A DNA stretch of 64,000 bases. Origin: Buddleja alternifolia. Lineage: Eukaryota > Streptophyta > Magnoliopsida > Lamiales > Scrophulariaceae. Where the stretch lies: NCBI GenBank assembly GCA_019426215.1, contig CM033397.1, positions 29,700,480 through 29,764,479 of the forward strand, given 5' to 3'. The translations under genes and the position numbers were made by a program. Within the stretch, counting starts at the first letter, position 1; every line of letters starts with the position of its first letter. The notes under the pieces are model-generated. The model searched no databases. It was not told the origin of the DNA and was given only the letters and a program-made list of their open reading frames with translations. Below, piece by piece: positions 22,020-33,149 of the stretch.

Positions 22020-24714
22020 TTAATTTGTATACTTTAACCTCATTCCTCTTGATAGGCAATATATTTGATCTCTAGGCAATTCTTTTGTCAAAGGATCTGC
22101 AATATTGTCCTTTGATTTCACATAATCAATGGATATAATCCTGTTAGAGATCAACTTCTTAATGGTATTGTGCCTACGAAGAATATGTCTAGACTTACCA
22201 TTATACATACTACTCTGTGCCCTTCCAATTGCCAACATATTGTCGCAGTGAATTAAAATTGGAGGCACAGGTTTTTTCCAACAGGGAATATCTTCTAAGA
22301 AATTTCATAGTCATTCAGCTTCTTCACCAGCTTTATCTAAAGCTATGAATTCTGATTCCATTGTGGAACGGACTGTGCAAGATTTCTTAGAAGACTTCCA
22401 TGACACCGCTCCTCCACCGACGGTAAATACATACCCACTCGTGGACTTAGAGTCGTTAGTGTCCGATATCTAATTAGCGTCGCTGTGTCCCTCTTTTATA
22501 GCTGGATATCTTAAGTAATGTAATCCATATTCTTTAGTATACTTTAAATACTTAAGAACTCTAGTTAAAGCATTCCAATGCTCTACACTAGGATTACTTG
22601 TAAACGTACTCAACTTGCTCATAGAATAAGCTAGATCAGGGCGAGTACAGTTCATTATGTACATCAGACTCCCAATGACCCTAGCATATTATAACTGTGA
22701 TACGGGTTTGCCATGGTTCTTGCGTAGATGAATGCTCAAGTCCACTGGTGTCTTGACTGGTGCACTATCGCTCGGAAGGAACTTTTCCAAAATCGTCTCA
22801 ACGTAATGAGATTGCGATAAACAAGTCCTTCAGAAGTCCTCAGGATTTTAATCCCTAAGATGACGTCTGCAAGTCCCATATCTTTCATGTCAAAGTTCTT
22901 CTTTAATATTCCTTTAGTATTCATGATAATTTCGTGATTACTACCCATTATCAACATGTCTATATATAGACACACTATGACGTATGCGTTATGTGTTTGT
23001 CTAACATACACGCATTTATCACACTCATTGATATTGAAACCATTTGATAACATCGTGCTATCAAATTTTTTATGCCACTGCTTTGGCGCTTAATTGAGTC
23101 CATACAATGACTTTACAAGTTTACAGACTTTCTTCTCCTGTCCAGGAGCAACATACCCCTCGGGTTGTTCCATGTATATTTCTTCATCTAATTCACCGTT
23201 CAGAAACGCAATCTTAACATCCATTTGATGTATCTCAAGGTTATGCAGAGTTGCTATAGCAATGAGTAATCTTATAGATGTTATTCTCGTTACCGTAGAA
23301 TAAGTATCGAAGAAATCAAGACCTTCCATTTGTCGGTATCCTTTGACTACCAAATGAACCTTGTACTTATCAACAGTTCCATCAGTCTTATACTTTCTTT
23401 TCAAAATCTATTTACAGCCTAAAGGCTTACTTCCCTTTGGAAGATCAACCAACTCCCAGGTGTGGTTGTGGATAATAGACTCAATTTCACTATTGAAAGC
23501 TTCTTTCCAGAGTTGAGCATCTGGACCAGACATAGCTTCCTTAATTGTTCTTGGTTCCCCTTTTAATGTGTATGACACAAAATCGGGATCAAATGATTTT
23601 GGAACTTTTGTCCTTTTGCTACGAAGAGGTTCTTCGTCCCCTGGATTAGAACTACTCATAGATGCATCATGTGTTCTTTTAAGAGGACTTTGCTCATTTC
23701 TTTCTTTACTTAGAAAGATATCCTCAAAAAACGAAGCATTACTAGATTTCATGATAGTACCTTCAGGAATCTCCGAGATTTCTGACTTATGTACCAAAAA
23801 TCGATAGGCGCTACTGTTAAGTGCATAACCAATTAATATGCAATCAACAGTTTTAGGCCTTATTTTCACTTGTTTGGGTTTGGGTACTTCTACCTTAGCC
23901 AAACACCCCCACACTTTGAGGCACTTGTATGAAGGCTTGTAACCTTTCCAAAGTTCGTATGAAGTCTCACTCCTACTTTTGTGGGGAATCTTATTAAGGA
24001 TATAATTGGCAGAGAGTATCGCCTCCCCCCACAAATTCTGAGGTAACCCAGAATTAATCAACAACGCATTCATCATCTCCTTAAGAGTACGATTCTTGTG
24101 TTCCGCTATTCCATTTGATTGTGGAATATGGGGCCGTTGTTTGATGTATAATGTCTGAATTTGCACAAAATTCATCAAACGGTGCTCCGTATTCGCCACC
24201 TCTATCACTACGGATAGCCTTTTATCCTTTTCCCAAGTTGATTTTCAACTTCTGTTTTGTAATGTGTGAAAGCCTCAAGAGCTTCGTCTTTACTTTTAAG
24301 TAATACACATAACAATACTTTGTGCAATCATCTATGAATGTAATGAAATACTTTTTTCCCACCTCTAGTTTGTACAACTTCAAATCACAAATGTCACTGT
24401 GAATAATTCTAGAGGCGGAGTTTCTTTCCACTGAAGGAAACGTTGTTTGACTAGTTTAGCTTCAACACATATTCGCATTTGTGTTCATTTTCAACTTTAA
24501 AGTTGGTAAAGTTCAAGTTAAATAATCTCGAATAGTATTATAATCACATGTCCTATTCTAACATGCCACAAATTAGAATACTCAAGCAAATAACAGAATT
24601 ATCAATACTTTTATTGTCACTATTTTCAATTACAAAGAGGGAATTACATTCATTACATTCATTTTGAAAGGCCCTGCTCTAGGTAACCTTTTCCTACACA
24701 AATTACTCTCTTAG
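22020..24714 (-). pseudogene. Ty1/copia pol (integrase, reverse transcriptase, RNase H), truncated
   Basis: In minus-strand order there is a pre-integrase motif (LWHVRIGHV-like, about 24575-24545), integrase (24431-23900, 'PHIPQSNGIAEHKNRTLKEM'), and reverse transcriptase (23404-22700, 'IHQMDVKIAFLNGELDEEIY'). RNase H follows (22664-22020), ending 'IDYVKSKDNIADPLTKELPR'. The set resembles tobacco Tnt1-94-type polyproteins. Frameshifts and stops separate the pieces near 24215, 23405, 23060, 22700 and 22470. The YVDD polymerase box reads YID-ML with one aspartate codon missing, so the enzyme would be dead in any case. Gag, protease and 5' LTR are absent: the element ends abruptly at about 24714. 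Confidence 0.85.
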
Positions 24715-25650
24715 TCAAAGAAAACTATCCGCTTCGAATACGGTAGATGTTGACCCCATCTGGACCAAAGTTTGAACCAGAACCAATTCTTGCGATCTCC
24801 GGAACATTAATAACTTCAGTAACGTCAGCTCTTGCCTGAAGTCCTCTTCAGAACAACTTCCCATTCCGACCACCGGAGAAGTGGCCGAGTGCCCCATAAC
24901 AGTTCCTTCATCCGTCTCCAAACGTTGGTCCATTGATGCAAATTCACCTAATGCACCCCTTTTGTACAGTATCTTGTGAGTGCTGAATTGTTGGGTGTTG
25001 GCAGCCATGTTGGAGATCAAATTTCTTGCTTCTGTGGGAGTTTTGTGTACCAATGCACCTCCACTCGCAGCATCTATCATATTTCTCTCCATTGTTGACA
25101 ACCCTCAGAAATACTGATTAGGAGTTGTTCAGGAATTTGGTGTTGTGGACAGCTGGCTACTAGTTGTTTAAACCGCTCCCAGTACTCATACAATGACTCT
25201 CCACTGATTTGCCTAATTCCTATCTCCTTTCTTATGTTGGCAACTCGTGAGGCGGAAAGAATTTCTCCAAGAATTCTTTCTTCATTTCGTTCCATGTCTG
25301 GATCGAACCAGAGGGTAGATAATAGAGCCAATCCTTAGCTCTGTCAGCTAGTGAAAATGGAAAAGTTCTCAGTTGATTTGGTCTTCAGTGACATTCCTTG
25401 GTTTCATCGTTGAACAGACCACATGAAATTCTTTCAAGTGTTTGTGGGGATCTTCTCCTGCAAGACCACGAAAAGTAGGAAGTAAGTGAATAGACTAGAT
25501 TTTAATTCAAAATCTACCTCAAGGGTGGGATATTGAATGCAAAGAGGTTGTTGGTTCATATTGGCATGGCTAACTCCCTTAAGTTCTCTCGTTGGCGTTG
25601 GCCATGTCTTCAAGTTCCTCTTCTGAATCACTAGACGTATCACTCAAATC
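24715..25650 (-). pseudogene. Ty3/gypsy gag fragment
   Basis: Minus-strand pieces give a Retrotrans_gag domain: 'GDPHKHLKEFHVVCS' (about 25450), 'LADRAKDWLYYLPSGSIQTW' (about 25350-25300), 'GESLYEYWERFKQLVASCP' (25215-25150) and 'MIDAASGGALVHKTPTEARN' (25080-25020). Frames change at least twice, and a stop follows 'EQLLI'. It belongs with the primer-binding site and LTR to its right. The downstream part of the element is missing, and copia sequence begins at 24714. Confidence 0.8.
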
Positions 25651-25847
25651 CAAAGTTAAGTTGAGTCCGGGAGATGAAGTAGAAGCGGAATCCTTGAGCA
25701 CGTTGCTTGGCTTCTTTTCGTAGTCGGCGAGCTATTTTCTCAATTCAGGATCGTATTGAAGTTCACCTGTACGAAGGGATCGAGGCATAAAACTGACCAA
25801 GCAACAAAAATGTATTCTATAATGAGAAATAAATCAAAAAGCACCAA

Positions 25848-25865
25848 TCCCCGGCAACGGCGCCA
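25848..25865 (-). other. Gypsy primer-binding site (tRNA-Asp type)
   Basis: On the minus strand it reads TGGCGCCGTTGCCGGGGA, the standard plant gypsy primer site, five bases inside the LTR end. Confidence 0.85.
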
Positions 25866-25870
25866 AAATT

Positions 25871-27065
25871 TGTTGGGTGTCGAACCTACAAAAATATTTC
25901 CTACTCCTAAATTTGCAGATAGCGATAAGTAGGGTCGAATCCACAGGGATTGGTTCAGATTATTTCTCAAATTGCTAATATTAAAATAAAGGGGGGAATT
26001 TTAATAATCGATTAAACTAAACTTAAAATAAATAACAAAAATTATTAAAATCAAGAGATGCAAAATTAACAAGTAGATAAATCAATATGTAGTGAGATTC
26101 TAGCCTAAGGAATTTTACCCCGTTTTAATTCTATAATTTGATCATCGATGCAAAGATAATTAATATTCTTGAATAAATTGGCTATAGTTGTTAACAAACT
26201 CTAACAACCTCGTTTCTCCTTATTTTATCGATAATCAAAACAAGCTCTTTGATTATTTCCCTTATTAATTGAATAACCCTAAACATGCTCTTAAGATTTA
26301 ATTCAATAATATTTTAAGAATTAGAGAAACACAATTCTAATTAACAAACTCATAAGCTCGGTTCATTTAAATTAGATTACATATCCCTTAATAAGAATTG
26401 AAAACTTGTCCATAATCAATGTTATTAATTGCTACCAATATTAGAACTGACCAAACAATTACGGATTTGGGATTCTAACTAGCTATATATTATTCCAACA
26501 ATTAAATACCGGCCGAATTACTCAATTATTGAACAATAAGTTCAACAAGCATAAAGAATATGTAATATTCAAGAATAAAGAAAGAATAAGAATAAATTAG
26601 ATCTCACAAATTTTTGTAGAATTAAACTTCAATATCCTCGGCTAGAATTTGAGTTTTTAGCAAGACATCTTCAATGGAACAAACGCAGAATTTTCTTCTT
26701 CTCTTCTTGTAAAAACGTGTAGAATGATCAAAGTGTGGAAGAGAGAATAAAATTCCAGCAATAACTAATTATCTAAGCCTAGCCCAAAGACTTCTAACTA
26801 AAAAAACTCTAATTCTAATGGAATAAGGAAATACTAATAAAACTCCTAAATGAAATAGGAAAGCTCCTACAAATAGGAAGACTCCTACAACTTCATGTGT
26901 CTTCTTCTCTTTCTTTCTTTTCTTCATCTTTTTTTCTTCATTTTCCTTCTTCTTTAAAGTTTCACCTATCAAAAATAAAAACCATAACAAAATCTATTAT
27001 GTAAACTCATATACCAATAAAGAATAAAGAAATATATGAAAATATGCATAAAATGTACACTAACA
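25871..27065 (-). repeat. 5' LTR of the minus-strand Ty3/gypsy element
   Basis: On the minus strand it begins TGTTAGTGTAC (27065) and ends ACACCCAACA (25871), with the primer-binding site immediately inside. It is 1195 bases and AT-rich. The matching 3' LTR is not in the window. Confidence 0.75.
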
Positions 27066-27472
27066 ATTTGTAATATTTTAAAGTTATATTATACAATTTA
27101 TTGGCCATACGTCATTGATGTGTACCTACACGTCATTTCAATAGTCACTTATATGTAAAATACTTCAATTTTATATTAAAATACGCCTATTGTAACTATA
27201 ATACGTCGTTCTAAAGGTAAACATATGTTAGTTGAAGTAAGTCAGGTTTCGCTGTATTATAATAAGTCAATTTACATGTAAACATATGTCAATTGACGTA
27301 AACCATGGACCCTAAACCGTAAAACCCTAAACCCTAAACCATAACCCTAAACCCTAAACCATGAACCATAACCATAAATCCTAAATCCAAAACCCTAAAC
27401 GCATTATTTTTTTTAAGGAATGATTGTATATATTTGTAATATTTTAAAGTTATATTGTACAATTTATTGGAG
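27066..27472. repeat. 40-base direct repeat flanking telomere-like CCCTAAA tracts
   Basis: 'ATTTGTAATATTTTAAAG...ATTTATTGG' occurs at 27066-27104 and again at 27434-27472. Between them, 27308-27400 holds degenerate CCCTAAA/CCATAAC units, similar to the plant telomere repeat but too short and imperfect to be a telomere. Confidence 0.55.
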
Positions 27473-27519
27473 AATAATAGCAGCTGAATCGATAAAGGTA
27501 CATATCTTTCACAAACATA

Positions 27520-27922
27520 GGCTATGTTTGGTTATGTTTTGGGATGATATTTTGGTCAGAATTTTTGGTGAGAAATTTATGGGGACACGTGCGTGTTTGA
27601 TGAGATTGTGTTTGGTTTTATTTGGGAGTTGGTTTTTGGGTGGTTTTTTTTGTGAGATAATGTTGGTTTTGTTTTCAGAGGGAATTAAAGTTACTGTAAC
27701 AGTCAAATCATGAAACTTTTGTTTGTTAGAGAGGAGAGAGAAGAGAGAGAGCACATAGAGAGGAGTGTAGGGACAAAGTAGGTGTAGAAAAATGGAAAAT
27801 AATTATTATGTTTTTTTTGGACAAAAAAGTAGTGTATTTTTTACCAAATATTTTGTGAACCAAACATGGTTTGGTGAGAATTTTGAACCAAATATGGTAC
27901 GAAAACATAACCAAACATTGCC
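27520..27922. mobile_element. MITE with GGCTATGTTTGGTT ends
   Basis: The left end GGCTATGTTTGGTTATGTTTT matches the reverse complement of the right end (GGCAATGTTTGGTTATGTTTT), flanked by ATA on both sides. It is 403 bases with no transposase. A 3-base duplication and this type of end would fit PIF/Harbinger-derived MITEs, but the superfamily is uncertain. Related copies are at 58492-58883 and 60937-61290. Confidence 0.65.
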
Positions 27923-28089
27923 ATAATGTGTGTAAACACTACTATTAGTGATCACAAGTGTAAATTGTTTGAGTTTGTAGTTTTGAAATACTCATTCACA
28001 TGCTTATACTTGGGCTGTTATATATATTTATAATGTCACGTAGGTTGCATTAAACAACATACTTGGAGCAAAATACGCAATATACGAAT

Positions 28090-28620
28090 CAATTGATGTA
28101 CGTATGTGTCAATTGATGTATGTATACACATCCATTGACTGTGTATAATATCAATTGGCATATGTCTACACATCAATTGATGTATGTCTACAAATCATTT
28201 GACGTATGTATGCATATCAATTGACGTATGGCTACACATCATTTGACGTATGTATACATATCTATTGACGTATGTATACCTATCAATCGACGTATGCCTA
28301 CAAGACAAATGATGTATTTATAGTCGTTAATGACGTATGCATACATATCATTTGATGTAAGAATATATATCAATAGACGTAAGGATTATATCAATTAACG
28401 TATGTATTCAAATCAATTGACGTATGTCTACACATCAATTGACGTATGTATTCAAATCATTGATGTATGTCTACACATCAATTGACGTATGTTTACACAT
28501 CATTTGACGTATGTATACAATTTATTGATGTATGGCTGCATATAATTGACGTATGATTATATTTTAAGTGACGTATAGATTATATTAAATGAGGTATAGA
28601 TACAATAAAAAATGATGTAT
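28090..28620. repeat. Degenerate 21-22-base minisatellite (ATCAATTGACGTATGTATACAC)
   Basis: About 20 tandem units with variable sequence, each containing a near-palindromic TCAATTGA core followed by CGTATGT(A/C)TACA. Diverged single units also occur at 27080-27300 and 55560-55640. It lies downstream of the catalytic exon of the split Ulp1 pseudogene. Confidence 0.75.
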
Positions 28621-28989
28621 TGTTCATATAATAAAAATGTACCATACAACATCATCTAATACATCATTAATTGCGTTGTCAACTATGCCCTCTGTCTCAG
28701 AATAACTGCGGCCATACATGCCCGGAAAGAATCTAACCCAACGCTCTGGTGATACAACCAAAATGACTCAAAATCTACGGCAAAACACTTTGCCCGCATG
28801 CACACAAAAACCCCCACAATCCGCCCCCCTCTTGTTGGCGGCAATCCTTATTTTTTTCCACGGTTCTCTCGCCAATATCATAACCCAACTTGTTTTTCAG
28901 ATAACCGATGGAAAAACTAGCTGCAAAAAGGAATTTAATATTTTATTATTTTTTTAAATACTCATTTCATACACAGAAATCCTCTATGA

Positions 28990-29420
28990 GGACACAGAAA
29001 AGCGCCCCAATATGGTGCTTGTGGGACACTTTCAGTTTTTAGGGCACTTAAGATAAGTGTTCGCGTAGTTTGGCGTCGCATAAAGCTTTGGGGCATTTAA
29101 AGCGCCCCAACATCAGGATATAACGGGACATATATATGTGTCCCAATATGGCTTCTTGAGGCACTTAATTGTGTCCCTATGTTAAATTCAAATTCATGTA
29201 ATAAATCCTTGTGAAGGCACTTATATGTGTCTTAAGATTACTTATTTGTGTCGTTTAAATGTTTACAGCAAACTGTAATGGGACACTTAAAAGTGTTGTT
29301 TGTAGCTTGAGACACATTTATGTGCCCCATAACAATTAGAAAACAAACCACATATTCTTTTTGGAGACACTTTTTATGCACTAACAGGTTTTTAGGACAC
29401 TTAAAATTGCTATAACAAAC
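28990..29420. repeat. Subterminal repeats of CACTA element 1
   Basis: Irregular copies of (G)GGACAC(T)T and of GCGCCCCAA(T/C)AT in both orientations. Equivalent motifs are near the right end at 54500-54620. In CACTA elements such motifs bind the element's DNA-binding protein. Confidence 0.65.
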
Positions 29421-32400
29421 GTCCTCTAGATGATAATTCCCAACCTTCCAATACTCATACATTTAAAAATCAATATATCCCAAAGTCATATTGTGGAACA
29501 CCATTTAACTAAAAGCATATAAATACTTAAAAGTAATATAGATCAAAAGCAACAAAAATATTTACTGGATGGAATTCTATGAATACAATATCCATTTATC
29601 AATTCATATTCCACAACAAAAGTAAGACCCTGTATCAATAATAAAAAAAAAAACGACAATTCTTCTTAGGACAACAAAAATATCAAAGAAATCCATCATC
29701 AGAAGTTCTATATAACAAGAGTTGATGTTTCATTTGAATAAAACATGCCCAAACACATACTCAAGTTTCACAAAATAATCATCTAAGATTGCATCAATCT
29801 CATTTTCATCAAAACCAACCTGCCATAAAAATACATCACATTCAAAAATGAAATCCAAGAGACAGATGGTCCAAAAGAAATGGTTTCTGTAAATAGTAAA
29901 CATTTGTTACACAATAACTTATATCGAATCTTGAATACAATATTCATATGAATAGGAAAAGATTATCAACATTTTCCCTTATGAACAAAGCAGCTGTGCT
30001 CATTTAGTAAAAAAAATTAGTTGATACTAGATAAGCTCTTCTATCTCTCCCTTTGTCTTCAACCAAAAGGCTAAACTTTTAACTAAAAAGATAAGAAAAT
30101 ATCGCAAATATATCAATAGAAAGATCCACGAATATGCTCAAATTCCCACATATTAATTAGACAAGCTAACGAGTTTTTTGTAACACGAGTTTATACATAC
30201 CAAAGATAAAGGCCAAGCAACGGGTGCTCCAAGTGCATCTCAATTGTCCGTATATGGTCATAAGGTTTGAACAAGCATGCATCCCTTTTTTTGAGATTAA
30301 ACTATTATCTCGCACCACTCAGGCCTCAAATCTTCACCATTTACTCTAATAGAGTTCATTCTCATAGCCACTTGCGACCGTCATTATATTCCCCAGGCTT
30401 TTTAAACAACATAAGAACGAACCTGAAATTTAAAGATTGTTTATGGATTCATTAATTAAATACGTTTCACATTATTAAAAAATAGGTCAATTAGACCAAT
30501 CAAAAGAAGAAGAAAGTTAAGAGGAATTACTTGGAGTAACAGAATGTAATTACCTTGAGCTAATGAGTCTAAACACTAAAAGTGTACTTGGTGCACAATA
30601 TGGCTACAAACAAAATAAATGTATAAATGCTTAACACGGTGAACCCATAAATAAATAAAATATGTTTAACCAAAAAAATAAAAAAAAAAGTTTTTGTAGG
30701 AGCAAACTAGAGACCTAGATGATATCCTCTGTTTCTTTTTTTAACTACTCTCTCTCAAGTTTCTAAAGAGATTTCATGTGAAAAAATTACCCAAGTGTAA
30801 AATGCCCCACTTAGAAAAAGATAAAGCAACTTTCATTTTTCTCAATTTGTGTTAAAGTGCTTATAAAGTTATTGTCACTGATAAAATCTAGAATCCTTCT
30901 CGTAAAGTTACTCCACTTCTCCCAAAAAAATTAGAAATACCAAACTCACATAAGTTAACTGTAAGCATTTGATTGGGATAACATGCATATCAAAAGAAAA
31001 TTCAAACTCCAGAAGAATATTGAATATCACAGGAAAAAAAACACGAACTGACATCCACCATAACAAAGTTTCTAAGAAAATGACTTATTTATCAAGTCCT
31101 ATCAGTTCTTAATTATCAATACCTAGCAAGTATACACCCAAGTTCTGTCAATTAATAATATTGTGATTTAGCAACTTAAGAAGGTGGAGAAGTTTAATGA
31201 GTGAATCATGCATATATTAGTCACTCTAGTATCATTTCCAGGCTCCTTCCCTTTTAATTTCACCATTTCATATACTAATTAGCTGTTTTTCTTTCCCCGA
31301 CTTAGATTAAGGAAATTATACAAGTAATGACTTAAGAATTGACCAATACTAAGCAAAAAACCAGTAGCAGAACATATATCCCTGATATATCTATAAGTTC
31401 ACAACACAAATTCTTTTCTTGTATGACTTGATAAGTATGATGACAACGTCGGGTATTCTGAAGCTTACCGACTACCAGATGTTAGATCCTCACAAGGTTT
31501 CTCAAAATTAGCTAATCAATATTTTTTAGTGTAAGAATTAAAGCATATATAGATACATATATTATTACGAGTATACTACGCAAAAAAGTAATTCATACAC
31601 AGATGAACTATCAATAAGAAATGCACACTCAACGCACTCTACAAGTAATCTAACATACAATATGCACTCTACATAAACGCGAGAACTATGAATAGCTATG
31701 CACTCTACAAGTAATCTAACATACAATATGTTTTTCAAAAGCTCACCTCTTGCGCACATTCCAATTTCAGAAAATGAAGATGGACCATTGCTCATGGGTG
31801 CTGTTTTCATTTTGAAAAGGTTAAATTTTCAGATCAAGTTCTGCAAAATAATTAGTATACAGTAAGCACTCTCATGAGACAACACAAACACGTTGAGTTA
31901 CCAGAAATACAAACTTAGATTGTTTATCATAAATCGAAAAACAAAAACCACACAATAATACATAAATCATTAGTTAAAAGGTCAAACAAGAAGAATATAT
32001 AAAGCGGCAGTAACATACCTAAAATTGTATTTGAATCACTTCAAGAAAATTTTTAGAAATAAGAGAATTAACATTTTTAAATTTTTCTAAGTGCACTTAA
32101 AGTAACTAAGCAATATAGATTGAAAATCCAATGGATATCAATTTTATACAAAATTACTACTTTATCAATCGGTGTATGGACTTTTAAAGAAACCTACAGG
32201 TGGAGTAAAAAAATCTTACCCATGAAATCTATGACCGACAAGCAGCTATGTCAGGAGGTAGAGCAAATTTCAGTAAAAAACTCGATACACATGTTATTTG
32301 TAACTAATAAAGCATTAAACCACAAAAATTTTGAGATTGAAAGGTACAAGAGGCTAGTAGAGATAGATGCAGAAGGATTTTCAAACATTTAATAAACCCT

Positions 32401-32558
32401 AGGATTCAACTAAAAATGAAATTGGGAAAAAGAAGATAGATAGAGAGAGAGAGATTCGAAGAGAGAGGGAATGAAAGAGAAAGAGAGAAAGGGGGATGTA
32501 CTGATTAAATCTAAGATGAAAATTGTCTTGGCTTCCTTGAGGAAGAGGGTCCCCGTGC
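29421..32558. other. AT-rich interior of CACTA element 1, no clear gene
   Basis: No long frame. On the minus strand a CT-rich leader (32550-32400) and a short exon-like piece (about 31810-31750, ending in an AG|GTGAGC donor) hint at remains of a gene, but I cannot link them into a product. A 37-base segment 'ATGCACTCTAC...ACATACAATATG' is repeated near 31635 and 31700. Confidence 0.4.
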
Positions 32559-32620
32559 GGAAGTTAGCAATTTTAGACCCTAATTGCATGTGTGTTGCAA
32601 TATTAGACCCTTTATGTTTG
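32559..32620 (+). repeat. Left terminal inverted repeat of the MULE
   Basis: It pairs with 54312-54372 (diverged). The clearest shared blocks are GGAAGTTA, TAGACCC, AATTGCAT and ATTAGACC. Confidence 0.65.
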
Positions 32621-33149
32621 GGATTTTCTTTATTATTTTTTTAATAGTGAGAATGCTATTTGGTGTGAAGTGCCCAGGATACCCTCCAGTAAAAATCCCC
32701 TCCAATTGAAGAAACGTTGAAGCGTTTCTTGTTTGCCTTTTATTTTTTTTTTTGATTTAATGTATTATCTAATTACATTTAAGCCCTTTGAGCCAAAATA
32801 ATTGTAAAAGTGTGTGACAACTTTAGAAAGCGTACTTCTAAAACCTTCCAATTTAACATTTGGCTGGGAAGTTGAAAGTCTGAACGGGCAAAAATCAAGG
32901 GGGGGAGAGACGAGAAAGGGAAAAAGCACAAGAACCATACCGGCCGATATTTATACAGTATATCGGAGGAAAGAAGCCAAGTAAATCTTGTATAATTGTT
33001 CATAAACATCCTCCTCCTACCTCTTCTTCATTTCCCCAAGGTAATTTGAATTTTGAAGCCACATTCGCAATTCTAGGGTTTTTGTGAAACTATTTTAATT
33101 TTGTAATTTTGATTGTTAAATCATTATTGTTTAGTCCCATTATCGATCA

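Noticed and set aside
27308..27400. Telomere
   Set aside because: Only a handful of imperfect CCCTAAA units, with ordinary sequence on both sides.
28090..28620. Possible CRISPR-like array
   Set aside because: The units run head to tail without spacers and vary in sequence, in a plant nuclear context; it is a minisatellite.
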